NCBI RefSeq assembly: GCF_049446075.1
Contig: NZ_JBMSEB010000001.1
Span: forward strand, 806,001 to 870,000
Length of the DNA stretch: 64,000 nt
From: Humibacter sp049446075
GTDB lineage: Bacteria; Actinomycetota; Actinomycetes; Actinomycetales; Microbacteriaceae
Reading direction: 5' to 3'
The notes beneath the pieces were generated by a model. That model worked only from the letters and a program-made list of their open reading frames with translations. It searched no databases and was not told the origin of the DNA. A program made the translations under genes and the position numbers. Shown here piece after piece: positions 7,871-17,109 of the stretch (the first letter of the stretch is position 1; each line of letters starts with the position of its first letter).

Positions 7871-9561
7871 CTGGCGTCCTCGCGATCGGAGCGGATGCGC
7901 ACGGCGAAGGCGGCAGGCGTGGTACCGCCCACCCTGAGGCGCACGCCGCCGACAGCATCCGTGGCGCCGAGAAAGCCGTAGTCCTGCCCGGGCTGGTAGG
8001 TCAGCGGATGCCGAGATGTCGGCGCTCCCTCGACCTCGATGGCGATGCCGGAATCGCCCGTGCGGTAGGTGCCTCGACCGTCCGGGAGCACCCACGACCC
8101 GTCGTCGTCACGAACGCCGTCCTCCACCGTGCCGCCATCGCGGAAGCCGAATTCGAGGGCCCAGGCCGTGGCGGGCGCGTCGATCTGGAACTCGAGATCG
8201 ATTCCGTCAGAAAGCAGTGTTGCTCTGACTTTCGTCGACATGGTCAGCACGTCGTGCGGACGAAGCGGGAACGACATCGACGCGCTGAACCGTCCGTCGT
8301 CCGCGAGGTCGTACCGGCCGTCTGCCCTCCGCGAACCGGACGGAAGCGGCTGGTAGTAGGCGGCCTCGACGACCTCCTCGAGCTCGTACCTGTTCTCAGC
8401 GACACGACGCATGGCGGACGCCCTGAACGGCCCAAGGTCGAAGAACTCGCGTGACAGCCGGATGGAGTCGAGAACGGCGTCCCCTGCGAAGAAGCGACAG
8501 AACGTCGGATTGTTGGCGAGCCCTGAGCGGATGCGGCGCGCGGCCGAGTAGTCCGAGCCCCCGTAGAGCACCGACTCGCAGGAGGGCGATCGTCGGCCTG
8601 CGAGCGAGACGTCTGCGAAGAAGTATGAGCCGGCCAGCGAGGCGTCAGACGATTGCGGCAGCGGCTCGAGCAATGCCGGGTGGAGCAGGGTCTCCGCGAG
8701 GAGCTCGGGGTCGCGCACACCGGCCGAGGCAGCCAGACGTGCGGCGAGTGCGAAGTCGGCACGGCCGGTTTCGACCGCTGCCGCCCGGAACGCGGCAAGG
8801 TACGGCTTGAGGGAAAAGTGCGCGGCCTGATCCTGCCGACGCGACTGGACGGTTTCGACGGTGTCGTCGGGTCGAAGAAGCGAGAGGGTCGCCTCGAGGT
8901 TGCGGATCACGACCGCCCGCAGGTCGGGCCGGCCCAGGACCTGCGCCAACACCGTCAGGGATGGATTGGAGACGAAGACGGCATAGTTCGGGCTCCGCTC
9001 CGAATACAAGCCGTCCCGGTCGACATCCACGCCCTCTGCCAGCCACTCGTCGACGCGCTGCAGCAGACGAGAATCCGGGAAGGAACGATGAATCCGGGCG
9101 AGAGCGGCACTGATCTCCCAGCGGTGGTTCGGCGTGTGCACTCCCCCACGTCGAAGTGCATCGCTTGAATCTCGGATGATGGCGGCGAGGCGCGAGCGAA
9201 GACCGGCTATCGATTCGTCGTCCTGGTATGCGCCGAGGAACTCGTACGTGTCGCATGCGTCGTTGATGGTGAAGGCGCTGTCCGGCGGAGACTGCAGGTT
9301 GTCGCCTCCCGTGAACAGGCCGGAGTCGGCCTGCAGCGAGCGAAGGATGTCGATGCGCGCCGCCGCGGATTCGAGGGCACGAGCGCGCTCCTGCGCTCCC
9401 AACTCGCCCGCTGCCACAGCGGACAGCAGTACCTTGGCGTCACACATCAGCTGTCGGTGCGAGACGTCCTTCGCCTCCGTCGAGCGTGAGTCGGCGACGA
9501 GCTCCCGAACGCGTTCGAGTGCTGCATGCACGACGGCGTCATGGAATTGCTGGTCGACCAC
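7867..9561 (-). CDS. Putative (alpha/alpha)-toroid glycan-processing enzyme (heparinase II/III- or lyase-like)
   Basis: A 564-residue protein without signal peptide. The first 350 residues are helical repeats with HTPNHRWEISAALARIHRSFPD and SERSPNYAVFVSNPSL, patterns seen in (alpha/alpha) toroid polysaccharide lyases and heparinase II/III-like proteins, where Asn, His and Tyr residues do catalysis. The last 170 residues are beta-rich (FSASMSFPLRPHDVLTMSTKVRATLL), like the C-terminal sandwich of such enzymes. I infer a cytoplasmic lyase or hydrolase acting on an imported oligosaccharide. GTG at 9561 has AAAGGG 6 nt upstream; a TTG five codons earlier is the alternative. It overlaps the next gene by 4 nt. 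Family membership is tentative. Confidence 0.55.
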   Translation of the reverse strand: MVDQQFHDAVVHAALERVRELVADSRSTEAKDVSHRQLMCDAKVLLSAVAAGELGAQERARALESAAARIDILRSLQADSGLFTGGDNLQSPPDSAFTINDACDTYEFLGAYQDDESIAGLRSRLAAIIRDSSDALRRGGVHTPNHRWEISAALARIHRSFPDSRLLQRVDEWLAEGVDVDRDGLYSERSPNYAVFVSNPSLTVLAQVLGRPDLRAVVIRNLEATLSLLRPDDTVETVQSRRQDQAAHFSLKPYLAAFRAAAVETGRADFALAARLAASAGVRDPELLAETLLHPALLEPLPQSSDASLAGSYFFADVSLAGRRSPSCESVLYGGSDYSAARRIRSGLANNPTFCRFFAGDAVLDSIRLSREFFDLGPFRASAMRRVAENRYELEEVVEAAYYQPLPSGSRRADGRYDLADDGRFSASMSFPLRPHDVLTMSTKVRATLLSDGIDLEFQIDAPATAWALEFGFRDGGTVEDGVRDDDGSWVLPDGRGTYRTGDSGIAIEVEGAPTSRHPLTYQPGQDYGFLGATDAVGGVRLRVGGTTPAAFAVRIRSDREDAR

Positions 9562-9606
9562 CTGGGGCCCTTTCAAGAGTGCGGAGTGCCGATGCGGCTG
9601 GATGAT

Positions 9607-10599
9607 TCACAGCTTGGTGTCCGGCTGGCCGTGCACGAACTCCTCGATCGTGAACGGAAGAAGGCCGATCGCTGCTGCCACGAGGTGTTGCCCGGCGACC
9701 ACTTCGGCGGCGACCCGGGCGAAACCGTGGGTGTCGCCTACATCGAAATGCGGTTCCCGGCCGGCGGACCGACTGCCGATCACCACGAATCCGGCTCCGC
9801 TCGATTGGAGCGACTCCGGGATTTCGCGCTCGCGACCGTCCCCGATGACGATCACGGTCGTACCGGGCCCGACCGATTCCATTGGGCCGTGCAGATACTG
9901 CTTGGTCTCGAACGCGGCCGAAGGGATCCTCAAACACTCTCGGGCGAGAAGCGCGATCTCGGCGGCGGCAGCGAACGATGCACCCGAACCCACGACATCG
10001 ATCGCCGAGGCATGGGCGATCGAGGTCGCCAGCCCCGCCGCCGGGCTCGCGAACTCGTCGAGGGCCGTGACGACGGCTTCGGTGACACCGCCGCGCTCAT
10101 CGGCGTTCAGCGCGAGAGCGGCGGCCAATCTGTCGTAAGCCAGCAGCATCGCGGTGAATCCGACTGTATATGCACGCGAGTCCGCGAAGCCGCCAAGCCC
10201 CACCACCGCGTCAGCCACCTGTCTCACCGGCGCATTCGGCTCATTGGTGATCACCAGTCGGTGGCCGACCGGGAAGCGCCGTGCCGCCTCGATCGGTTCC
10301 GGGCTACGCCCCGACTCCGTCACGACGACCACGTGGTCGCCGAGCGCGGCCGGTTCCGCCCCTTCGATCTCCGATGCCGGCGTGTTCAGCACCCGGAAGC
10401 CGGTCTGACGCAGAACCTGCGCCAGAGCATGCGTGGAGTGATGGGCCGCGCCCATCCCGAGCAACGCAACCGTGTCGCCCTTTCGCCACCGCGCAACACC
10501 TGCGGGAAACTCGCGCAGTTCTCCGCGCAGTCGGCTCTCCAGGTGCGCCAAGGCGGCCGGCTGCGAGCGCATGGCCTCCTCGAACGCGATGACTCGCAT
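9607..10599 (-). CDS. SIS-domain sugar isomerase/deaminase-like protein
   Basis: A 330-residue protein with two SIS (sugar isomerase) domains, as in the isomerase half of GlmS and in AgaS/FrlB. Phosphosugar-binding stretches are visible: LLGMGAAHHSTHALAQVL, VTESGRSPEPIEAARR, VVGSGASFAAAAEIAL and QYLHGPMESVGPGTTVIV. Such proteins isomerise or deaminate aminosugar phosphates. Its presence next to a BadF-type kinase suggests that the imported glycan contains an amino sugar that is phosphorylated and then deaminated. The start ATG overlaps the permease stop codon by 1 nt (TGATG), so the genes are coupled. Exact reaction not determined. Confidence 0.8.
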   Translation of the reverse strand: MRVIAFEEAMRSQPAALAHLESRLRGELREFPAGVARWRKGDTVALLGMGAAHHSTHALAQVLRQTGFRVLNTPASEIEGAEPAALGDHVVVVTESGRSPEPIEAARRFPVGHRLVITNEPNAPVRQVADAVVGLGGFADSRAYTVGFTAMLLAYDRLAAALALNADERGGVTEAVVTALDEFASPAAGLATSIAHASAIDVVGSGASFAAAAEIALLARECLRIPSAAFETKQYLHGPMESVGPGTTVIVIGDGREREIPESLQSSGAGFVVIGSRSAGREPHFDVGDTHGFARVAAEVVAGQHLVAAAIGLLPFTIEEFVHGQPDTKL

Positions 10600-11504
10600 C
10601 AGTCCTTGAGTCCCGCGTTGATGTTGACGTTCATGACGTACTTCTGGAACACGAGGTAGATGAGGACCAGCGGGATCATGGAGATCACGGATGCGCCGAG
10701 AAGCACCGACCAGTTGATGTTCTGTGCGCCGACGATGCTCTCGATTCCGATCTGCAGGGTGAACTTGCTCGGATCGTTGAGCACGAGCAGGGGCCAGATG
10801 TAGTCGTTCCACCTCCATTGGAACGAGAAGATCGCCAAAGTCAGCATGATGGGGCGCGAGAGCGGCACCATGATCCTGAAGAAGATGGAGAGCTCACGGG
10901 CTCCATCGATGCGGGCGGCCTCGACGATGTCGTCCGGGACGGTGAGGAAGAAGCCCCTGAACATCAGCACGCCCGTGGCCGTCAAGATCGACGGCACGAT
11001 GATGCCCGCGAGCGAGTTGTAGAGCCCAAGATCGCGGATGACCAGGAACGACGGCGCGAGCATGACCTCGGTTGGAAGCATGGTCGTCGCCAGGATGCAC
11101 ACGAAGAACACCTTCAGCCAACGGTTCGAGTACTTGGCCAGGGCGTATCCGGTGGCGCAGCTGGCAGCGACCGTGAGAACCGTGGTCACGCACGCAACCA
11201 CGATCGTGTTGAGAAAGTACTGCGCGAAGTCGAAGCTCTGCCAGGCCGTCCCGAAACCGCTCAGCGTCCATTGCTTCGGAAACAACGTCAGCGGATAGGA
11301 GAACAGATCTCCCGAGGGTTTGAACGAACTGAGAATGAACCACAACAGCGGAAAGGCGAATCCGATCGCGAAGACCCACAACAGCGTGGTGCTCGAGAGG
11401 TGCCTGCCGAATTCTCCAGGCGCCATCCTCTTGCGCTGGCGAGAGGTGCCGGCCTTGCGCGTGGGAGCCGAAGCCTTTCCGGCGATCTCTGTCGATGTCG
11501 TCAT
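10599..11504 (-). CDS. Carbohydrate ABC transporter permease (CUT1, MalG type)
   Basis: A 301-residue integral membrane protein with six predicted helices after a basic cytoplasmic leader. The EAA loop that docks to the ATPase reads EAARIDGARELSIFFRIMVPLSRP near residue 210. This is the MalG-type second permease of CUT1 oligosaccharide importers. ATG at 11504 overlaps the stop of the upstream permease gene by 4 nt. No ATPase gene is in the operon, so, as in other actinobacteria, a shared MsiK/UgpC-type ATPase elsewhere in the genome is expected to power it. Confidence 0.9.
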   Translation of the reverse strand: MTTSTEIAGKASAPTRKAGTSRQRKRMAPGEFGRHLSSTTLLWVFAIGFAFPLLWFILSSFKPSGDLFSYPLTLFPKQWTLSGFGTAWQSFDFAQYFLNTIVVACVTTVLTVAASCATGYALAKYSNRWLKVFFVCILATTMLPTEVMLAPSFLVIRDLGLYNSLAGIIVPSILTATGVLMFRGFFLTVPDDIVEAARIDGARELSIFFRIMVPLSRPIMLTLAIFSFQWRWNDYIWPLLVLNDPSKFTLQIGIESIVGAQNINWSVLLGASVISMIPLVLIYLVFQKYVMNVNINAGLKD

Positions 11505-12457
11505 CGTGAGGATGCCTTCCTGTTCACGAGAAGCTGGATGACCGCGACCGCCATGAGGATGATCATCAGCACGAAGCTCGCGGCGCTCGCATAGCCGATC
11601 TGCCCTCGTTGGAAACCCGTCTGATAGATGTACTGAACGAGCAGGTTGTTGTCGGTGCCCGGTCCGCCGTTGTTCAGCGACACGAAGAGGGCGTACTCCT
11701 TCATGGTTCCGATCGTGGTGAGCAGGATCACGATGAACGAGGTCGGCGCGATGTTGGGCAAGGTGATCGAGAAGAACAGTCGTACGGGGCCGGCCCCGTC
11801 GAGAGACGCTGCCTCGTAGTACGACGTCGGCACGTTCTTGATCGCCGCGATGAACAGCAGCATCGAGAACGCCATGCCCGCCCATGTCGCGGCGAACACG
11901 ACGACGAGCAATGAGAGGTTCGCGTTCGACTGCCACGGCACCGCCTTGCCGCCGAGCGATTCGATCACGAAGTTGATCAGACCGAAGTTCTCGCCGAACA
12001 GCCACCGCCAGATCACACCCGTGATGATCGGAGAGACGAGCCAAGGCAGGAAGAAGATGACGCGCGCGACGAGCTTGCCCTTTGCGTAGTCGCTCACCAT
12101 CAGGTTGGCGATGAAGAGCGACACCACGTAACTGAGCGGCACCACGACGACGGTGAACTCGACGGTGCGCAGCAGCGCAGCGTAGAAGCTCGGGTCGCCG
12201 ATCAGCTGCGCGTAGTTGCTGACACCGACGAACTGCGGATCGCCCACTCCGGTGTAGTTCGTGAACGAGTAGCCGAGCCCGATGATGGCCGGCCACACGA
12301 AGAACAGGGCGAAGAGCACCACATTGGCGGCAATGAGAATGAGAGGCGCGGCCGTGTAGCGATTGACCTTCGATCGTCCACGACGGGGCTTCGGGGCGGG
12401 AGCGGAATCCCTCCGCCCCGAAGCCGTCGTGGTCGCCGGCGCTCCGGTGACTGTCAT
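11501..12457 (-). CDS. Carbohydrate ABC transporter permease (CUT1, MalF type)
   Basis: A 318-residue membrane protein: a charged N-terminus (PRRGRSKVNR), then six hydrophobic helices, with the permease EAA motif YYEAASLDGAGPVRLFFSITLPNIAP near residue 215. It pairs with the following MalG-type permease to form the transmembrane channel of an oligosaccharide importer. It starts 25 nt after the stop of the binding-protein gene and overlaps the next permease by 4 nt, so the three form one transcription unit. The substrate is set by the binding protein; the locus context suggests a mannoside. Confidence 0.9.
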   Translation of the reverse strand: MTVTGAPATTTASGRRDSAPAPKPRRGRSKVNRYTAAPLILIAANVVLFALFFVWPAIIGLGYSFTNYTGVGDPQFVGVSNYAQLIGDPSFYAALLRTVEFTVVVVPLSYVVSLFIANLMVSDYAKGKLVARVIFFLPWLVSPIITGVIWRWLFGENFGLINFVIESLGGKAVPWQSNANLSLLVVVFAATWAGMAFSMLLFIAAIKNVPTSYYEAASLDGAGPVRLFFSITLPNIAPTSFIVILLTTIGTMKEYALFVSLNNGGPGTDNNLLVQYIYQTGFQRGQIGYASAASFVLMIILMAVAVIQLLVNRKASSR

Positions 12458-12482
12458 CGTGTTATCCGTTGACGCTCGTCGG

Positions 12483-13796
12483 CTACTTGCCGACCTGCTG
12501 GTTGTATCCCGCGACGATGTTCTTCAGAGCCGCGTCGACGGTCTCCTGGCCGTTGATGGCCTTGCCGATCTCCGTGACGCTCGGATCGGTCGTGAGCGAC
12601 TTGCCGCCGAGCACCCACTGCGTCTGGGCCTGGTTGAAGTAGCCGGAGATGGGTGCGTAGAGCGGGAGCTCGTTGTTGTACAGCTTGAAGGCATCCTGCG
12701 CGGCGCTCGAGGTGAACGGGTACTTCGGGTTGAGGCCGCTCTCCACTGGGAGGTAACCGTTGATCTCCGTCAGCTGCTTGTACTGCGCCGGCTGGTACAT
12801 CCACGTGAGGAATGCCTTAGCCGCTGTCGCTTCACTCGAGTTGTTCTTGAACCCGACGACGAGGCCGCCCGAGTTCACGTCACTGGCCTGAACCGGTTGT
12901 GCAGGCGTCGGAACGCTGGCCCAATCGAACTTCGTGATGCTCTCGGCGAACGCCGCAACCTGCCACACACCCGACCAGTAGGCGACCACCTGGCCGCTCT
13001 GGAACAGGGCGGACGGGTCGGCACCACTCGTCCATACGGACTTGGGGATGACGGTGTCATTGTTCAGGCCGACGAAGTACTGCACGGCCTTCTGCGTCTT
13101 GGCATCGGTCGAGAAGGTGCCGCTGGAGTCGGCGTGTACGTACTTGCCGCCCATCTCGTACACCATCGCGCGGAGACGCGAGGGCGACGGGTCGAACGTC
13201 AGGTCGTACTTCGCTCCGGTCGCCTCGCGCACCTTGTCGGCAGCCTTGATGAAGTCCGTCCACGTCCACGTCTTGTCCGGAGAGGTCGGGTAGGAGACAC
13301 CGGCTTTGTCGAACAGGCTCTTGTTGATGAAGAGCCCAGACGCCGTCACGTCGGAGGGGATTGCGAGAACCTGACCACTCGAGGTCTTCGCGACGAAGTT
13401 CTGATTGATGTGATTGGACTGCGTCTTCACGATCGAGGAGAGATCGATGAGCTTGTTCGTCCAGATCGGATCCAGCGAGGGCACGCTGGCGATGTCGGGA
13501 AGCGCGTTCGCCTGCGCCGCATCGTGCAGCTTCGTGGCATAGCCGCTGTACGGGATGTTGACGATCTTGACCGCGACGCCGGTCTTCTTCTTGTACGCCG
13601 CCACGATCTTGTCGTAGCCCGCCTGTTGCGCGGCGCTCGAGGAGAGCCACAGCGTGAGCTTCTTGGTGCTGCTCGTTGGGCTGGAACCGGAAGCCGAGCA
13701 TCCGGCGAGCACCAGAGCCGCGGCAGACACGACAGCGACGGACGCCAGCACGCGGCGTAGCCGCGACGTCCCCGCCTGCGAGTTCTTGAGGGTCAT
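12483..13796 (-). CDS. Carbohydrate ABC transporter substrate-binding lipoprotein
   Basis: A 437-residue extracytoplasmic solute-binding protein of the family-1 type. A lipoprotein signal peptide ends in the lipobox LVLAGC with C33 as the lipidated residue. The mature part begins with KKLTLWLSSSAAQQAGYDKIVAAYKKKTG, the usual first strand and helix of the fold. ATG at 13796 has AAGGAA upstream and gives the correct signal peptide; a longer in-frame start at 13874 would place 26 extra residues before it and is rejected. First gene of the minus-strand operon, divergent from the alpha-mannosidase gene, so import and degradation are likely co-regulated. Confidence 0.92.
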   Translation of the reverse strand: MTLKNSQAGTSRLRRVLASVAVVSAAALVLAGCSASGSSPTSSTKKLTLWLSSSAAQQAGYDKIVAAYKKKTGVAVKIVNIPYSGYATKLHDAAQANALPDIASVPSLDPIWTNKLIDLSSIVKTQSNHINQNFVAKTSSGQVLAIPSDVTASGLFINKSLFDKAGVSYPTSPDKTWTWTDFIKAADKVREATGAKYDLTFDPSPSRLRAMVYEMGGKYVHADSSGTFSTDAKTQKAVQYFVGLNNDTVIPKSVWTSGADPSALFQSGQVVAYWSGVWQVAAFAESITKFDWASVPTPAQPVQASDVNSGGLVVGFKNNSSEATAAKAFLTWMYQPAQYKQLTEINGYLPVESGLNPKYPFTSSAAQDAFKLYNNELPLYAPISGYFNQAQTQWVLGGKSLTTDPSVTEIGKAINGQETVDAALKNIVAGYNQQVGK

Positions 13797-13861
13797 CGTT
13801 GATTCCTTCAGTGGGGGGCAGAACGTGTCCGCGAAGGACGAGCCGGAAACGACCTGCGGGG

Positions 13862-13927
13862 TTGGTTTAGCCATTCATATCACTATGATGGGTAACTGGC
13901 AATGGGAACGACCATCATCGACCATTG
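13862..13927. promoter_or_regulatory. Overlapping divergent promoters with inverted repeats between transport and mannosidase operons
   Basis: Minus strand: -35 TTGCCA (13902-13897), 17-nt spacer, -10 TATGAA (13879-13874), for the ABC operon. Plus strand: -35 TTGGTT (13862-13867), 16-nt spacer, -10 TATGAT (13884-13889), for the mannosidase operon. Two inverted repeats lie over these elements: ATGATGG/CCATCAT (13885-13891 and 13912-13918) and CAATGG/CCATTG (13900-13905 and 13922-13927). They are candidate binding sites for the ROK regulator encoded at 17106. The reading is by eye; neither promoter nor operator is proven. Confidence 0.45.
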
Positions 13928-14001
13928 GGTGCTTGATTCCTCAGGGATGGCGGCTCGCCTCGATCTGATGCCAAACCCTCAACGCGGAAGGTGTCGACGG
14001 C

Positions 14002-17000
14002 ATGAAGCCGACCGATGTACTGATCATCGAGAGAGCACAGCGCGTGCTCGAGGAACGCATTCGCCCCGCGGTCGCAGCGCACATGGTGCCACTCGAACTG
14101 CGCTCCACCACCCTCGAAGGCGAGCCGATCGCTCCCGAAGAGGCACTCAGGCGCGAGTACCAGCCTTACCGCCTCGGTACGCCGTGGGGATCGGCATGGT
14201 CGACCGTATGGTTCCGGGCGGAGGGCACGGTTCCCGAAGAGTGGAACGGGTTGCGCGTCGAGGCCGTCCTGGACCTCGGCTTCGACAGCACGCTGCCCGG
14301 GTTCCAGTGCGAGGGGCTCGCGTACAGCCCGTCTGGCGCGCCCATCAAGGCCGTCAACCCGCGCAACCAATGGGTCCCGATCCTGGACCAGGCAAGGGGA
14401 GGCGAGTCGATCGAGTTCTTCATCGAGGCGGCAGCGAACCCCAACCTGCTGGATCACCTCCCGCTCTTCCCCACGTGGCAGGGCGACCGGTTGACGGCGT
14501 CGGATGAACCTCTCTACGCCGTTCGACGCGCAGAACTGACAGCGTTCGACGAGGAGTGCTACGAACTCGCTCTCGATATCGAGGTGCTCCTCGAGCTGCA
14601 GGCCGAACTCGAGGACGGGCCGCGGCGGGCATCCCTGCTGCAGACCATCGACCGCGCAATGGATGCCATCGACCTGCACCGCGTAGCCGAGACGGCTCCG
14701 GATGCCCGCACCCTGCTCCGGCCTGCCCTGGAGAGCCCGGCCTCGCCGAGCGAGCACAGGATCTCGGCCATAGGTCACGCACACATCGACTCGGCATGGC
14801 TCTGGCCGGTGCGCGAGACCGTGCGCAAGGTGGCGAGAACCACCTCGTCGATGACCCAGCTGCTCGCGGACGAGCCGGAGTTCATCTACGGAATGTCGAG
14901 CGCCCAGCAGTACGAATGGCTACGAGACCACCGCCCGGAGGTCTACGAGCGGGTGGTCGAGGCGGTGCACGGCGGCCGCTTCATCCCCCTCGGCGGAATG
15001 TGGGTCGAGAGCGACGCCGTCATGCCGTCCGGGGAGTCGCTCGTGCGCCAGTTCCTTTATGGTCAGGCGTTCTTCCGCAAAGAGTTCGGCGTCACCTGCA
15101 AGGGCGTCTGGCTCCCCGACAGCTTCGGCTACTCGGGCGCCCTCCCCCAACTTCTCCGGCGCGCTGGCTTCGAATGGTTCCTCAGCCAGAAGCTGTCGTG
15201 GAATCAGGTGAACACCTTCCCGCACCACACCTTCCAGTGGGAGGGCATCGACGGCTCGCGGGTTCTCAGCCACTTTCCTCCGATCGACACGTACAACGCT
15301 CGGCTCACAGTGGGCGAACTGGCCGGCGCCCGTCGTCGATTCGCCGAAGCCGGTCGGGCATCCGGATCGATCGCCGCCGTCGGATGGGGCGACGGCGGAG
15401 GAGGTACCACGCGAGAGATGGTCGGCCGCGCTCGGCGCCTCGCATCTCTCGAGGGCAGTCCTCGCGTCGTGTGGGAGCGGCCCGACGACTTCTTCGATCG
15501 GGCGCGCAGCGAGCTGCCGGACGCCCCCGTGTGGGTCGGTGAACTCGTTCTCGAAGCCCACAGGGGAACCCTGACGAGCCAGCACCGCACGAAACAGGGC
15601 AACAGGCGCGGCGAACAGCTTCTCGTCGAAGCGGAGCTCTGGGCGACGACCGCATGGGCGAGGGCCGGCCTGGAGTACCCGTACGACGAGCTCGACGACC
15701 TCTGGAAGACGCTGCTGCTGCATCAGTTCCACGACATCTTGCCTGGCACCTCGATCGCGTGGGTGCACCGCGAAGCCCTCGCCTCGTACGAACGACTCGC
15801 GGAACGAGCCGAGGCTCTCATCGCGCGATCGCTCGACGCGCTGGCCGGGCCGGCTGAGACGAACGCAGATGACAGGAACCCGGCCCACGCGAAGCTGGTG
15901 GTGAACGGGTCTCCGTTCACGCGTGCCGGCGTGCCGCCCTTCGCCGTGGCGACGCGCGATGACGGCGACGCACAGCCCCCTCTCGTGGATGACTCGGGCG
16001 AGGGAGTGATCATCGACAACGGCGTTCTCCGCGTCGCCATATCAGCCGACGGGCTCATCACCTCTGCCATCGACCTGGAAACCGGCAGGGATGCCATTCC
16101 CGCCGGGATGCCCGCAGGCATCCTGCAGCTGCACCAAGACTTCCCGAACACGCGCGACGCATGGGATCTCGACGCCCACTACCGCAACCGGGTGGAGAAC
16201 CTGATCGACGCCGACTCGATCGACGTGCGGTCGGACGACGAAGGCGTTCACGTGACCGTAGAGCGCAGCTTCTCGAAATCGTGGGTGCGCCAGGTGATCA
16301 CCGTCGCGCCGGCATCCCGTCGCATCCGTGTCGCGCAGACGACCGACTGGCACGAACACGAGCGGATGCTCAAGGTCGCCTTTCCTCTGGCACTGCACGC
16401 CGAGCACACCGCGGCCGAGACCCAGTTCGGATATGTGAAACGGGTCACCCACACCAACACCAGCTGGCAGACCGCCCAGTTCGAGCATTCGATGCATCGA
16501 TTCGTGCACGTCGAGGAGCCTGGCTTCGGAGTCAGCCTTGCCGGGGACTCGACATACGGCTACGACGTGCTCCGCAACGCAGACGACCAGGTCGGTGTGA
16601 CCACCACCGTGCGGCTTTCGCTGCTCAGGTCGCCCCGTTACCCGGACCCGATGGCCGATCAAGGCATTCACACGCACGAGTACGCCATCGTCGTCGGGTC
16701 GGACGTGGCGGAAGCGACCAGGGCAGGGATCGAAGTCAACACGCCGCTGCGCGAACGCGCAGGGTCTGCGGTCGCACCTCTCGTCACAGTCGACGGCGAC
16801 GGTGTCGTCGTCTCGGCGATCAAACTCGCCGGTGACCGCTCGGGGGACCTCATCGTGCGCCTCTACGAGCCGGGCGGACGGCGCGCCTGCGCGAAGGTGA
16901 CGGTTGCTTCGGAATACGGTCCAGCACGTGCGGTGTCTTTGCTCGAAGAATCCATCGACGCGCCGGTCGGTGCACCGCCCGAGCCGGACGGGACCGTCCG

Positions 17001-17109
17001 GCTGGCACCGTTCGAGGTGCTCACCCTGCGCTACGCCGCTCCGAGTTCGGAGCAGCCGTCGCACGATCGGTCCACTCGTGACGGCCTGAAGAAGGGGAAC
17101 CGGTCGTGA
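14002..17109 (+). CDS. Alpha-mannosidase, glycoside hydrolase family 38
   Basis: A 1035-residue retaining alpha-mannosidase. GH38 motifs are in order: IGHAHIDSAWLWPVRET, with zinc ligands H261 and D263; VWLPDSFGYSGALPQLL, with the nucleophile D373; and HQFHDILPGTSIAWV, with zinc ligand H577. After a three-helix region, the rest is the large beta-sandwich domain of the family. There is no signal peptide, so it acts in the cytoplasm on mannosides brought in by the divergent ABC importer. The GTG of the ROK regulator gene overlaps its stop codon by 4 nt, showing translational coupling. Length and motifs fit bacterial GH38 enzymes of about 1000 residues. Confidence 0.92.
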   Translation: MKPTDVLIIERAQRVLEERIRPAVAAHMVPLELRSTTLEGEPIAPEEALRREYQPYRLGTPWGSAWSTVWFRAEGTVPEEWNGLRVEAVLDLGFDSTLPGFQCEGLAYSPSGAPIKAVNPRNQWVPILDQARGGESIEFFIEAAANPNLLDHLPLFPTWQGDRLTASDEPLYAVRRAELTAFDEECYELALDIEVLLELQAELEDGPRRASLLQTIDRAMDAIDLHRVAETAPDARTLLRPALESPASPSEHRISAIGHAHIDSAWLWPVRETVRKVARTTSSMTQLLADEPEFIYGMSSAQQYEWLRDHRPEVYERVVEAVHGGRFIPLGGMWVESDAVMPSGESLVRQFLYGQAFFRKEFGVTCKGVWLPDSFGYSGALPQLLRRAGFEWFLSQKLSWNQVNTFPHHTFQWEGIDGSRVLSHFPPIDTYNARLTVGELAGARRRFAEAGRASGSIAAVGWGDGGGGTTREMVGRARRLASLEGSPRVVWERPDDFFDRARSELPDAPVWVGELVLEAHRGTLTSQHRTKQGNRRGEQLLVEAELWATTAWARAGLEYPYDELDDLWKTLLLHQFHDILPGTSIAWVHREALASYERLAERAEALIARSLDALAGPAETNADDRNPAHAKLVVNGSPFTRAGVPPFAVATRDDGDAQPPLVDDSGEGVIIDNGVLRVAISADGLITSAIDLETGRDAIPAGMPAGILQLHQDFPNTRDAWDLDAHYRNRVENLIDADSIDVRSDDEGVHVTVERSFSKSWVRQVITVAPASRRIRVAQTTDWHEHERMLKVAFPLALHAEHTAAETQFGYVKRVTHTNTSWQTAQFEHSMHRFVHVEEPGFGVSLAGDSTYGYDVLRNADDQVGVTTTVRLSLLRSPRYPDPMADQGIHTHEYAIVVGSDVAEATRAGIEVNTPLRERAGSAVAPLVTVDGDGVVVSAIKLAGDRSGDLIVRLYEPGGRRACAKVTVASEYGPARAVSLLEESIDAPVGAPPEPDGTVRLAPFEVLTLRYAAPSSEQPSHDRSTRDGLKKGNRS

